From NCBI RefSeq assembly GCF_015644665.1, contig NZ_JADOBQ010000003.1, positions 476,150-540,149 of the forward strand: 64,000 nt of DNA, read 5' to 3'. Position numbers and translations under genes: made by a program. Below are positions 44,976 through 53,822 of this stretch, piece after piece; positions within the stretch are counted from its first letter, which is position 1, and each line of letters opens with the position of its first letter. The notes beneath the pieces are model-generated. The model did no database searches. It had not been told where the DNA came from and saw nothing but the letters and a program-made list of their open reading frames with translations. Source of the DNA: Roseobacter sp. MH60115. GTDB taxonomy: Bacteria; Pseudomonadota; Alphaproteobacteria; Rhodobacterales; Rhodobacteraceae.

Positions 44976-45893
44976 TTAGAGAAGCAGAACCAGCATCAGT
45001 ATCGACAGGCACAGCACGGCCATACCGCCCAACTCCCGCAGGCTCGAACGCTCCTTGAAAAAGAAAACGGACGCGAGCAGGCTCATCACCAATTCCACCT
45101 GCCCCACGGCCTTAACATAGGCGGCGGTCTGCAGCGTGAAGGCCAGAAACCAGCAGAACGACCCTGCCATCGACAGCATCCCCAGCCATCCCGCCACCCG
45201 GCGTGCGCCCCAGACCGCCCCGATCTGCGCGGCATCGCACCACACCAGCCACAGCGCCATGCCGATCATCTGCGACCCGGTCACCGCCGCCAATGTCACG
45301 CCCGCGCGCAGCACCGGGTCCGTCGATGCAAGCTCCAGTGACGCGCCACGATAGCACACCGCAGAGACGGCAAAGAGCACGCCGGAGGCGAGGCCCAACC
45401 CGATCCCCCGGTTCCAGATGGCGCGCCCACCCCAGCCAGTGACATCCGGCGGCGTGGACAGCATCAGGACACCAACCAGCCCCAGGCCAATCGCCCCGAA
45501 CGCAGCCCAGCTCACGCCTTCGCGCAGCAAGACCAGTCCCACCACAACGGACAGGATGACTTCGGTTTTCATCAGCGTCACGCCAACAGCGAAATTGCGC
45601 AGCTTGAAAAGGCTGACAACGCAGACGGTTGCAACAACCTGCGCCAGACCGCCGCTCAAGGCATAGACCCAGAAACGCGCGTCCAGAGAGGGCAGCACCT
45701 GCCCGGTGCCCTGCAGGTAGACCACCAACAGTAGTGACACCAAGGGGGCGGAGTAGAAAAACCGCGCGAAGGTCGCACCAGTGGGCGAAAGTGTCGCGGT
45801 GACGAGCACCTTTTGCAGCATGAAGCGCAGGGTCTGAAAGGCTGCAGCGGCGAAGGCCACGAGAATCCAGAGATGAGGGGAGGCAAGGCTCAT
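44976..45893 (-). CDS. EamA/DMT-family transporter
   Basis: A 305-residue membrane protein with about ten predicted helices in two similar halves (LRFMLQKVLVTATLSPTGATFARFFYSAPLVSLLL and the C-terminal VELVMSLLASVFFFKERSSLRELGGMAVL). EamA proteins export or import small metabolites and amino acids in the inner membrane. GAGGAGGT precedes the ATG. It converges on the NUDIX gene with two bases between the stops. Substrate unknown. Confidence 0.9.
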   Translation of the reverse strand: MSLASPHLWILVAFAAAAFQTLRFMLQKVLVTATLSPTGATFARFFYSAPLVSLLLVVYLQGTGQVLPSLDARFWVYALSGGLAQVVATVCVVSLFKLRNFAVGVTLMKTEVILSVVVGLVLLREGVSWAAFGAIGLGLVGVLMLSTPPDVTGWGGRAIWNRGIGLGLASGVLFAVSAVCYRGASLELASTDPVLRAGVTLAAVTGSQMIGMALWLVWCDAAQIGAVWGARRVAGWLGMLSMAGSFCWFLAFTLQTAAYVKAVGQVELVMSLLASVFFFKERSSLRELGGMAVLCLSILMLVLLL

Positions 45894-45985
45894 ACCTCCT
45901 CTTGCCGTATAAAGACAGGAAAAACCAGCGACTTACGAAGAGTGCGCGCGCCATCCGGTGTCTGCGGCCTGGACCAGTGGGGTTG

Positions 45986-47458
45986 CTACCGCGGCGCCCC
46001 CACCGCGCGGCCTGCCCCCTCGGGGCGCGGCAGATGCTGTTGTGCCTCGGCAAAGCGGCGCAGGGCCGCGTCGATTTCCACACTGGGCTCGGCCGGGCGA
46101 CGCGTCTGGAGGCTCACATGCAGCAGGAAGTGCTCCCCCGTGGCCAGCAGCCGATCGCCCTCGACCATCTCGTGCCACAGATGCATCTTCTTGCCGCCGC
46201 CCGCCAGCACGCGTGTATGGACCTCGATCACAGCGCCCGCATGCACCTCGTCAAGATGCCGGATATGCGTCTCTGCGGTGAAATAGCTGCCACCCGAAGC
46301 AATGTAATCCGCGTCACAGCCGATCAGCTCCATGAACCGGTCGGTGGCATCGCCAAAGGCTTGCAGGTATTTTGCCTCGTTCATGTGGCCGTTGTAATCA
46401 GTCCAGTCGAGCGGCACGGCGCGGCGGATCGTCAAAATCGGGGCTGCCGGATCATCGACATCCGCGGCGCGCTGTCCCAGCGCGGTACCCTCCCGCAGCT
46501 GGCGTTCCTGCGCCTGCAGTAGTGCCCCCGCGCCCCAGTCTTGTGCCTTCAGCGCCCGCATCATGGCCACGAGGTTATTGTCCCGAATGCGTTCCAGGTC
46601 GCGGATCGAATGCTGCCCCGATTGCGCATCCGACTGACCCGCGATCAGATCGACCAGTTCCTCGGTGAACTCCGGCACATCCATCAGCTTGGTCCACGGC
46701 CACTTCAGCGCGGGGCCGAATTGCGCCATGAAGTGTTTCATGCCCGCCTCACCGCCGGCCACGCGGTAAGTCTCGAAAAGCCCCATCTGCGCCCAGCGGA
46801 TGCCGAAGCCATAGCGGATCGCGTCGTCGATTTCCTCCGTGGTGGCGATGCCGTCCTTGACCAGCCACAGCGCCTCGCGCCAGACCGCCTCCAGAAAGCG
46901 ATCCGCCACATGAGCGTCGATTTCCTTTTTAAGATGCAGCGGATGCATGCCAAGTCCGGTCAGCGTGCTCTTAGCCGCCTCCAGCAGGCCCGGATCGGTG
47001 GCGTCGGTGGTCACGACCTCGACCAAGGGCAACAAGTAAACGGGATTGAACGGGTGGCAGACCATGATCTGCTCAGGCCGCCGCGCATCCGCCTGTAACT
47101 CTGACGGCTTGAACCCGGAGGTCGACGAACCGATCACAGCACCCGGATCGCAGGCCGCCTGTATCGCGGCAAAGGTCCGATGCTTGACCTCAAGCCGTTC
47201 CGGCACGCTTTCCTGTATCCACACTGCGCCCGCTACGGCGTTTTCGATCGTGTCGTGGAAGGACAGCGTACCTTCGTCGGGCAGCGCCACGTCCAGCAGC
47301 CCCGGCAGCGACCGCCGGGCGTTGCCCAACACCGCGCCGATCTTGCGCTGCGCCTCGGCGTCGGGGTCGTAGACTTGCACGTCCCAGCCGTTCAACAAAA
47401 AGCGCGCGGCCCAGCCACCGCCGATCACGCCCCCTCCAATGATCGCCGCTGTTGTCAT
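45986..47458 (-). CDS. L-carnitine 3-dehydrogenase fused to a betainyl-CoA thioesterase
   Basis: A 490-residue fusion. Residues 1-310 are a 3-hydroxyacyl-CoA-dehydrogenase-type Rossmann enzyme (IGGGVIGGGWAARFLLNGWDV; SSTSGFKPSELQ; CHPFNPVYLLPLVEVV). Residues about 335-470 are a hot-dog thioesterase domain (DWTDYNGHMNEAKYLQAFGDATDRF). Such fusions oxidise L-carnitine to 3-dehydrocarnitine and hydrolyse betainyl-CoA to glycine betaine. AGGAGG precedes the ATG at 47458, which overlaps the lipocalin stop. It is the third gene of the operon, with the BKACE gene that makes betainyl-CoA two genes upstream. Confidence 0.93.
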   Translation of the reverse strand: MTTAAIIGGGVIGGGWAARFLLNGWDVQVYDPDAEAQRKIGAVLGNARRSLPGLLDVALPDEGTLSFHDTIENAVAGAVWIQESVPERLEVKHRTFAAIQAACDPGAVIGSSTSGFKPSELQADARRPEQIMVCHPFNPVYLLPLVEVVTTDATDPGLLEAAKSTLTGLGMHPLHLKKEIDAHVADRFLEAVWREALWLVKDGIATTEEIDDAIRYGFGIRWAQMGLFETYRVAGGEAGMKHFMAQFGPALKWPWTKLMDVPEFTEELVDLIAGQSDAQSGQHSIRDLERIRDNNLVAMMRALKAQDWGAGALLQAQERQLREGTALGQRAADVDDPAAPILTIRRAVPLDWTDYNGHMNEAKYLQAFGDATDRFMELIGCDADYIASGGSYFTAETHIRHLDEVHAGAVIEVHTRVLAGGGKKMHLWHEMVEGDRLLATGEHFLLHVSLQTRRPAEPSVEIDAALRRFAEAQQHLPRPEGAGRAVGAPR

Positions 47459-48048
47459 TTGATCCCCTCCTGCAACCGACTGACGTCGTAGCCGTTGAAC
47501 GCCATGATCTCGCGCGCCGCAGCAAATCTGTCGGCACGCAGCCCGCGCGACCTGTTGAGAATCCACCCCATTTCACCCGAGGGTGTGCCGATCACTGCTG
47601 TTTGCGCGTCCTCATCCATCCACATCACCCAAAGGGCGCGTGCGGATACGTCCAGATCAGGGCTTTGCGCCTGCAAGACCCCACGCGGGTTCACCGCCAA
47701 GGGCACATCAAGGGCTGAACCGCCAGCACCGCAGAACACCGCAAGCCGAGGTGGCGCTGATGCCGTCGTGGCCTGCCAGCGCTGATCGAGGCAGGCCGGG
47801 AAGAAATCTGTGGGATAGGCTGCGGCAACGTACCAGACGCCGTCGAAATTCTGCGGCGTGAATCGGGTTGTGGCCGTGATCGGCACGGATTGATCGCGAA
47901 ATCCCGGGTCTGGTGGCGGTGCACAGGCGGTGATCAGGGCCGCAGCGGTGCAAAGCATCCCCAACCGCAGCCACTGCCCTATATCACTGAAGAGACGCAA
48001 AGCCGGTGCGAGAAATTGCTTTGAAACGGGGGTGCTTTTCATGAACAT
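47455..48048 (-). CDS. Lipocalin-family lipoprotein
   Basis: A 197-residue lipoprotein. A hydrophobic segment (LGMLCTAAALITAC) ends in a lipobox-like ITAC and is followed by APPPDPG. The lipocalin signature is FDGVWYVAAAYPTDFFPACLDQ and the C-terminal NRSRGLRADRF. It is probably anchored in the outer membrane. It lies between the BKACE and carnitine dehydrogenase genes and overlaps both (10 and 4 bases). Its role in carnitine use is unclear; it may bind a hydrophobic acyl derivative. The ATG has no strong ribosome binding site. Confidence 0.86.
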   Translation of the reverse strand: MFMKSTPVSKQFLAPALRLFSDIGQWLRLGMLCTAAALITACAPPPDPGFRDQSVPITATTRFTPQNFDGVWYVAAAYPTDFFPACLDQRWQATTASAPPRLAVFCGAGGSALDVPLAVNPRGVLQAQSPDLDVSARALWVMWMDEDAQTAVIGTPSGEMGWILNRSRGLRADRFAAAREIMAFNGYDVSRLQEGIK

Positions 48049-48953
48049 GGCGCCCGTTTGACCAGCCCCAGCTTCTCCCGCACCTCGGCGGCGCCAATGA
48101 CCCGCGCGCCCATGTTCTCGATGATCGTACCCGCGCGTTCGACCAACTGCCAGTTCTCGGCCAGAACCCCCTTGTCGAGCCAGAGATTATCCTCTAGCCC
48201 GACGCGCACATGCCCTCCCGCCAGCACCGCTGCTGCCACATAGGCCATCTGGTTACGCCCCAGCGAAAAGGCTGAAAAGGTCCAATCCTGCGGCACATTG
48301 TTCACCATCGCCATAAAGGTATTGAGATCATTGGGCGCGCCCCAGGGCACCCCCATGCAGAGCTGCACCAGTGCGGGTGCGTCCAGCACGCCATCCGCCA
48401 CCAGCTGTTTTGCGTACCACAGATGACCGGTGTCAAAAGCCTCGATCTCTGGCTTCACGCCCAATTCCGTCATCATGCGGCCCATCGCAGTCAACATACC
48501 CGGCGTGTTGGTCATCACATAATCGGCTTCGGCGAAATTCATTGTGCCGCAATCGAGCGTGCATATCTCCGGCAGACACTCAGCCACATGCGCCACGCGC
48601 GCCGCAGCGCCGATCATATCGGTCCCCTCCTGCTTCAGCGGCAGCGGGTTTTCGGTGTCACCAAACACCATGTCGCCCCCCATCCCCGCCGTCAAATTCA
48701 GCACAATATCCACGTCGGCGTCGCGAATGCGGTCTGTAACCTCGCGGTAGTACTCAAGTTTCCGGCTTGGCGCGCCGGTTTCCGGGTCGCGTACGTGGCA
48801 GTGTACCACCGCCGCCCCGGCCTTGGCGGCTGCAATCGCGCTGGTGGCGATCTCTTTGGGCGACCGCGGCACATGCGGGCTGCGATCCTGCGTGCCCCCG
48901 GAGCCTGTCACGGCGCAGGTGATGAAAACCTCGTTGTTCATGGTCAGCGGCAT
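48039..48953 (-). CDS. Beta-keto acid cleavage enzyme (BKACE), dehydrocarnitine-type
   Basis: A 304-residue protein of the BKACE (Kce/DUF849) family. The zinc-binding VVHCHVRDPETG motif (HxH, near residue 50), the EICTLDCGTMNF segment and GHVRVGLEDNLWLDKG are present. In carnitine pathways the enzyme uses acetyl-CoA and 3-dehydrocarnitine to give acetoacetate and betainyl-CoA. GGGAGA precedes the ATG. It is the first gene of the carnitine operon and divergent from the AraC regulator, across a strong palindrome. Confidence 0.93.
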   Translation of the reverse strand: MPLTMNNEVFITCAVTGSGGTQDRSPHVPRSPKEIATSAIAAAKAGAAVVHCHVRDPETGAPSRKLEYYREVTDRIRDADVDIVLNLTAGMGGDMVFGDTENPLPLKQEGTDMIGAAARVAHVAECLPEICTLDCGTMNFAEADYVMTNTPGMLTAMGRMMTELGVKPEIEAFDTGHLWYAKQLVADGVLDAPALVQLCMGVPWGAPNDLNTFMAMVNNVPQDWTFSAFSLGRNQMAYVAAAVLAGGHVRVGLEDNLWLDKGVLAENWQLVERAGTIIENMGARVIGAAEVREKLGLVKRAPCS

Positions 48954-48970
48954 CCGGAATCTCCCTTGTC

Positions 48971-48993
48971 TTCGCGGCCAGCATGGCCGAGAA
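48971..48993. promoter_or_regulatory. Strong palindrome between carnitine operon and AraC regulator
   Basis: Arms TTCgCGGCC and GGCCGaGAA flank the spacer AGCAT. Eight of nine positions pair, including CGGCC/GGCCG without mismatch. It is 18 bp upstream of the BKACE start and 38 bp upstream of the chosen AraC-family start, where an operator for a divergently acting carnitine regulator is expected. Confidence 0.6.
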
Positions 48994-49030
48994 CCAACTG
49001 CGATACTTGCCGCAATACGAAGTCAACTTG

Positions 49031-50017
49031 ATGAAATCTGCACATCTCATGCGGACAACCGTGCTGGTGCTGGAGGAGACCAACACCTTGACCTTCGCCG
49101 CCGCGGTGGACCCGCTGCGCGCGGCGAACCGGCATGCCGGTTACCCGGTTTTTGACTGGCAGTTTGCCACGCCGACGGACCGCGATGTGACCCTGACCAG
49201 CGGGTTGGTTGTTCCTGCAGCCGCTCTGAACCGGGCGCCACCCTGCGATCTGCTGATCGTCGTGGCAGGCTTCGATCCGGACACTAAAGCCACGCCTGCC
49301 TTATGTGCCAGCCTGCGCCGCCTCGCGGCAACCGCCCGCATCGTGGCGGGCATTGACGGTGGGCCCTGGGTCATGGCCCGCGCCGGTCTGCTGGACGGAT
49401 ACAAAGCCACGACCCATTGGGAAGACCTTCCGGAGTTCACCCAGCAGTTTCCGGATGTGATCACCCTCGACGCCCGTTTCGTGGAGAGTGGCCCCCGGAT
49501 GACCAGCGGCGGTGCCGCGCCGGCCATTGAAATGATGCTGCACCTGATCGCGGTGCAGAACGGTGCCGCACTGGCCGACCGCGTCGCGGGCAGCTTTATC
49601 TACGACGTCAGTTCGACACCGGCGCGGCCGCAAGGACGGCAGCAGCTTGGGATGCGCCACTCGCCGGTGACTGCGCGCGCGCACGATATCATGCAGGCGC
49701 ATCTGGAAGACCCGATTGCGATTGCGGCCATTGCGCAGGAACTGGGGGTGAGCCTTCGGGCTCTGCAATTGCAGTTTCGCACGCGTCTGGACCGGACACC
49801 ACAGGCGCACTACCTAGGGCTGCGTCTGGCGGAAGCGGACAGATTGGTGACGCAGACGGCCCTGCCCCTGCAGGATGTGGCCCTGCGCACGGGGTTTGGA
49901 TCGCAATCGAGCTTTGCGCGCGCTTACCGGCATCATTTTGAGAGCTCCGCGCGACAGCGGAGGAGGTCGATGGGCGGGATCAATAGGGCATCGGATGCTG
50001 GCGATGTGCCGCGTTGA
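49031..50017 (+). CDS. GlxA-type AraC family regulator, probable carnitine-catabolism activator
   Basis: A 328-residue protein with an N-terminal DJ-1/PfpI (GATase1-like) domain (TTVLVLEETNTLTFAAAVDPLRAANRHAGY; GIDGGPWVMARAGLLDG; TSGGAAPAIEMMLHLI) and a C-terminal AraC DNA-binding domain with two helix-turn-helix units (IAAIAQELGVSLRALQLQFRTRLDRTPQAHYLGLRL; LQDVALRTGFGSQSSFARAYRHHF). It resembles the CdhR regulator of carnitine use in Pseudomonas by architecture and position. The start is uncertain; an ATG at 48983 is in frame. It ends inside the converging aldo/keto reductase gene (38-bp overlap). Confidence 0.88.
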   Translation: MKSAHLMRTTVLVLEETNTLTFAAAVDPLRAANRHAGYPVFDWQFATPTDRDVTLTSGLVVPAAALNRAPPCDLLIVVAGFDPDTKATPALCASLRRLAATARIVAGIDGGPWVMARAGLLDGYKATTHWEDLPEFTQQFPDVITLDARFVESGPRMTSGGAAPAIEMMLHLIAVQNGAALADRVAGSFIYDVSSTPARPQGRQQLGMRHSPVTARAHDIMQAHLEDPIAIAAIAQELGVSLRALQLQFRTRLDRTPQAHYLGLRLAEADRLVTQTALPLQDVALRTGFGSQSSFARAYRHHFESSARQRRRSMGGINRASDAGDVPR

Positions 50018-51023
50018 TCTCTTTCATGACTTCATCGCTCAGCGTCAGATCGATGGCGCCCAGACAGGTTTCCAGCTGTGCCATCGTGGTGGAGCCAAAG
50101 ATGATCGACCCCATGAAGGGCCGGGTTTTGCACCACGCCAGCGCCATCTGGGCCGGATCGAGACCATGACGCTGTGCGATATCGAGATAGGCATCCACGG
50201 CGTCAAAGGCCCGAGCGCTCTTGCGCCCGCCGAGATCGCCGTTCAGTGACATGCGCGATTTGTCCGGCACCGCACCGTTTTGGTATTTGCCCGTCAACAG
50301 CCCCGCAGCCAGCGGTGAGAAAGCCAAAAGCGGGACGTCTTCCTGCACGCTCATCTCGGCCATGTCAGTGTCATAAAGACGGCAAAGCAGCGAGTATTCA
50401 TTCTGCACTGACGCCACGCGCGGCCCGCCCATCTCTTCGGCGGCCTCCAACCATTTGGTGGTGCCCCAGGCGCTTTCATTGCTGAGCCCAAAGGCGCGGA
50501 TGGTGCCGCGCTTGACCTCTTCCTGCAGCGCCCCCAGCGCATCCACCATATGTTCCTGCGTGTCCAGCATCAGCTGGCTGGTTGGGTCATAAGACCAATT
50601 CTTGCGGAACATGTAGCTGCCGCGATTGGGCCAGTGAAACTGATAAAGATCGATGTAATCCGTCTTGAGGCGTCGCAACGACCCCTCGATGGCTTCGGGA
50701 ATTGTCTCCGATGAAATGGGCGCCCCTTCGCGCACCGCGGCGAGCCCTTCGCCGGAATGCTTGGTGGCAAGGATCACGTCCTCGCGGCGCATGTCGCGTT
50801 CGAACCACAGGCCGATGATGCGCTCTGTCCGGCCGATGGTCTCGGCGCTGACCGGGTTCACGGGGTACATTTCCGCCGTGTCGATGAAATTGATGCCCGC
50901 ATCGAGCGCCCGGTCGATCTGATCATGCGCTTCTTCCGCGCTGTTCTGTGTGCCCCAGGTCATGGACCCCAGGCAAAACTCGGAAACCTCGATTTTCGTA
51001 CGCCCGAGCCTGTTCATGTTCAT
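49980..51023 (-). CDS. Aldo/keto reductase (Tas-like)
   Basis: A 347-residue AKR TIM-barrel enzyme. The tetrad residues are Asp48 (FIDTAEMY), Tyr53, the Lys of ILATKHSGEG and the His of LYQFHWPNRG. The C-terminal NADPH-binding segment is ARAFDAVDAYLDIAQRHGLDPAQMALAWCKTRPFMGSIIFGSTTMAQLE. It reduces an aldehyde or ketone with NADPH. The start has AAAGAGGATC upstream. It is convergent with the AraC gene and shares 38 bp with its end. Confidence 0.93.
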   Translation of the reverse strand: MNMNRLGRTKIEVSEFCLGSMTWGTQNSAEEAHDQIDRALDAGINFIDTAEMYPVNPVSAETIGRTERIIGLWFERDMRREDVILATKHSGEGLAAVREGAPISSETIPEAIEGSLRRLKTDYIDLYQFHWPNRGSYMFRKNWSYDPTSQLMLDTQEHMVDALGALQEEVKRGTIRAFGLSNESAWGTTKWLEAAEEMGGPRVASVQNEYSLLCRLYDTDMAEMSVQEDVPLLAFSPLAAGLLTGKYQNGAVPDKSRMSLNGDLGGRKSARAFDAVDAYLDIAQRHGLDPAQMALAWCKTRPFMGSIIFGSTTMAQLETCLGAIDLTLSDEVMKEINAAHRQHPMPY

Positions 51024-51162
51024 CGCGGGATCCTCTTTGTCGCCTGTCGCGCGACACACTACCCGGCAACGCCGTGGCTGCAAGCTGATTTACCTGCGAA
51101 AACTTCCTTAAAAATCGCAGAAAACGATTGAGAACAAAAAGGGAACTAAATAAAGTTGCGCC

Positions 51163-51777
51163 ATGTCTGCCCCGCACCCCCTTTTAAGCCGACGGCCCGC
51201 ACGCAAGGCATCGGCGGTGCCGCTTTTCCCCGCGCCCGACTTTCATCTGGCGCAGGCGCGGGTGCATGAGGCCTGTGGCCTGGCCCGGCGCACCCTGGCC
51301 CTGTGGATCGCTGCACAGACCGAAGGGCCGGTGATTTGGATCGCTCCGTCCTGGGCGCAGGAACAATTACATTGCGCTGGTGTGGCCGACTGGATCGACC
51401 CTGCGCGGCTCACCTTTGTCCAGCCGCGCCGCCCGGATGATGTGCTTTGGACCATGGAAGAAGTATTGCGCACCGGGGCTGTAGCACTGACGGTCGCGGA
51501 TCTGCCCGGCCTGCCGGGGTTGACGCAGGTGCGCCGCATGCATCTGGCTGCCGAGGCCGGGGCGGGTGCGGGACACTGCGCGCCCCTGGGTCTGCTGCTG
51601 ACACCTGGCATCGGGGGCGCTGCGGGAGTGGAGACCCGGTGGCATCTTTCGCCAGCCCACGCCAAGGGCCCCGAGGGGTGGCTGCTGGAGCGGATGCGGG
51701 CGCGGACCGCGCCCCAAAAAGCATGGGACGTTCATCGCCCCACACGAAAAGCGCCCCCACAAATCAAGACAGCGTGA
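51163..51777 (+). CDS. ImuA-like (RecA/SulA-related) protein
   Basis: A 204-residue protein. It resembles ImuA, a RecA-fold accessory factor of the ImuB-DnaE2 translesion polymerase cassette, in VIWIAPSWAQEQLHCAGVADWIDPARLTFVQPRRPDDVLWTMEEVLRTGAVALTVADLPGLPGLTQVRRMHLAAEAG. There is no Walker A motif. The expected partners imuB and dnaE2 are not in the window, so it stands alone. Start is the first ATG after a short spacer. Confidence 0.65.
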   Translation: MSAPHPLLSRRPARKASAVPLFPAPDFHLAQARVHEACGLARRTLALWIAAQTEGPVIWIAPSWAQEQLHCAGVADWIDPARLTFVQPRRPDDVLWTMEEVLRTGAVALTVADLPGLPGLTQVRRMHLAAEAGAGAGHCAPLGLLLTPGIGGAAGVETRWHLSPAHAKGPEGWLLERMRARTAPQKAWDVHRPTRKAPPQIKTA

Positions 51778-51837
51778 AAGAACTGGCAAGCGCGCTGAAA
51801 AAGCTATTTACATAAGGAGTTTCTAGGAGACGCGCAT

Positions 51838-52434
51838 ATGTCGCTGCAGCTTTCAAGACGCCTGCTGATCACCGCCGGTCTGGCCAGTTGGGCAACTGCC
51901 GGGCTGGCAGCCTCGCAACGCTATGATCTGGTGCAGGAACGTTCTCGTGTCGCCTTTATTTTCGCAGTCAGCGGTGCCAGCCAGACCGGCACCGTGCCCA
52001 TCCGCTCCGCCGACATCCGCGTGGATACGCGCAACCTTGCCCGGTCCAGCGCCGATGTCACCGCCGATATCCGCAATGCCAGGGCCGGGATGCTCTTTGT
52101 GACGCAGGCCCTGCTCAGCCCCTCCGTGCTCGACGCCGAAAACCACCCGATTGTGCGGTATAAATCCACCAAGATCACGCTTGGCCGCGCCGGGCGCATC
52201 TCGGATGGGGCGCGGATCGACGGGGAGCTGACATTGCGGGGTGTGACCCGCCCGTTGCAATTGGCAGCCAGCCTGACGCGACCTGCCGGCACCGCGCCGG
52301 ATGATCTGTCCGTCCTGAACATCCGGCTGACCGGGATGCTGAGCCGCGCCGCTTTTGGCGCAACCGGCTATCCAAAACTGGTCGACGATCCGGTCAATCT
52401 CGACATCAGCGCAGAAATCCGGCGCAGCGGCTGA
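51838..52434 (+). CDS. YceI family lipid-binding-like protein
   Basis: A 198-residue exported protein. Residues 1-22 form a signal peptide (SLQLSRRLLITAGLASWATAGLAA). The YceI barrel includes RYDLVQERSRVAFIFAVSGASQTG, the IDGELTLRGVTRPLQLAA segment and MLSRAAFGATGYPKLVDDPVNLDISAEI. YceI proteins bind isoprenoid or other lipids in the periplasm. A double AAGGAG/TAGGAG precedes the ATG. It follows the ImuA-like gene by 60 bp. Confidence 0.92.
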   Translation: MSLQLSRRLLITAGLASWATAGLAASQRYDLVQERSRVAFIFAVSGASQTGTVPIRSADIRVDTRNLARSSADVTADIRNARAGMLFVTQALLSPSVLDAENHPIVRYKSTKITLGRAGRISDGARIDGELTLRGVTRPLQLAASLTRPAGTAPDDLSVLNIRLTGMLSRAAFGATGYPKLVDDPVNLDISAEIRRSG

Positions 52435-52484
52435 AAACGACTCGCTTTGTCGAATAACCGATAGGTCACCACGCCCAAGCTGCT

Positions 52485-53729
52485 ATGGCTTCGGTCACTA
52501 TGCGCCTGCTCATCTCCTTTGCCGCCCTCTTCCTCTCGGTCCTGCTCCTGCAACTTTCCTCCGGCGGTGTCGGCCCGCTCGATGCGCTTTCGGGGCTGGC
52601 GCTTGGCTTCACCCGGCAGCACATCGGTCTGCTGGGGTCTGCGCATTTTCTGGGATTCTTCATAGGGTGCTGGTGGGCGCCGCGCCTCATGGGCAGCGTC
52701 GGCCATTCCCGCGCCTTTGCTGCCTTCACCGCTGCGGGCGCCATCGGATTGATGAGCCACATGCTGGTGATCGACCCCTATGCATGGGCGCTGATGCGGG
52801 TGGCCTCGGGCATGTGCGTCGCCGGGTGCTACACCGTCATCGAAGCCTGGTTGCAGGCCAAGGTCACCAATGAAACGCGCGGACGCACCATGGGGGTGTA
52901 CCGGGTGGTCGATATGACCGGGTCGATGGCGGCGCAGATGATCATTGGCGTTCTGGAACCCGCAAGCTACGTCTCCTACAACCTGCTTGCCATCGTATGC
53001 TGTGCGGCCCTTCTGCCGCTGACCCTGACCACCGTGCGCCAGCCCGAAACGCCCGCATCGCCCCGGCTGCGCCCGCGTCTGGCCCATGAGCGCTCTCCTC
53101 TCGCCGCCGCCGCCGTTCTGGTCGCCGCCCTGTCCAGCGCGTCCTTCCGCATGGTGGGTCCTGTCTATGGACAGGAAGTCGGCCTGAGCAACGACCAGAT
53201 CGCCTATTTCCTGACGGCCTTCGTTTTCGGAGGCGCTCTGGGTCAGCTGCCCATTGGCTGGCTTGCGGATAAATTCGACCGGCGGCGGGTGCTGATCTGG
53301 CTGTCCATTTCTGCCGTTGCCAGCTCGGCCATCACCATTCTTGCTGCCGATCTTGGAACGTTGGGGATTATGCTGACGGCCGGGCTCTTCGGATTGACCA
53401 CCTTCCCGATCTATTCCGTGGCCGCAGCACATGCGCATGATTTTGCCAGCGACGATGAACGCGTCGAGCTTTCAGCGGCATTGATGTTCTATTTTGCCCT
53501 GGGCGCAATCGCCGCACCTTATGTGGCCTCCATGCTGATTGACGGGTTTGGTCCCAAGGCACTCTTCGTGATGATTGCCGTCGGTCACATCCTGCTGGTG
53601 GTCTTTGGCCTGACCCGCATGCGCGCGCGTCCCGCGCCATCTGACCGCACACGGTACACCTACGCGCCGCGCACATCCTTCACGATCGGGCGCCTCATCC
53701 GACGTGCCCGGACCCGGCCAGACGACTGA
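52485..53729 (+). CDS. MFS transporter (YcaD-like)
   Basis: A 414-residue membrane protein with about 12 predicted helices. It has the MFS loop motif GWLADKFDRRRVL between helices 8 and 9, and IEAWLQAKVTNETRGRTMGVYRVVDMTGSM in the N-half as in the YcaD/MFS_1 subgroup. Substrate unknown. An in-frame ATG five codons later is an alternative start. It is 50 bp after yceI in the same direction. Confidence 0.9.
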   Translation: MASVTMRLLISFAALFLSVLLLQLSSGGVGPLDALSGLALGFTRQHIGLLGSAHFLGFFIGCWWAPRLMGSVGHSRAFAAFTAAGAIGLMSHMLVIDPYAWALMRVASGMCVAGCYTVIEAWLQAKVTNETRGRTMGVYRVVDMTGSMAAQMIIGVLEPASYVSYNLLAIVCCAALLPLTLTTVRQPETPASPRLRPRLAHERSPLAAAAVLVAALSSASFRMVGPVYGQEVGLSNDQIAYFLTAFVFGGALGQLPIGWLADKFDRRRVLIWLSISAVASSAITILAADLGTLGIMLTAGLFGLTTFPIYSVAAAHAHDFASDDERVELSAALMFYFALGAIAAPYVASMLIDGFGPKALFVMIAVGHILLVVFGLTRMRARPAPSDRTRYTYAPRTSFTIGRLIRRARTRPDD

Positions 53730-53822
53730 AATTGGCGTATGTGCGACGTGAATTCGCCGTGGCCCTTACGCAAAACCTGCGTTAGATGAGGCGAACAGGT
53801 CAGAACTCACGGGGCTTTCGCC

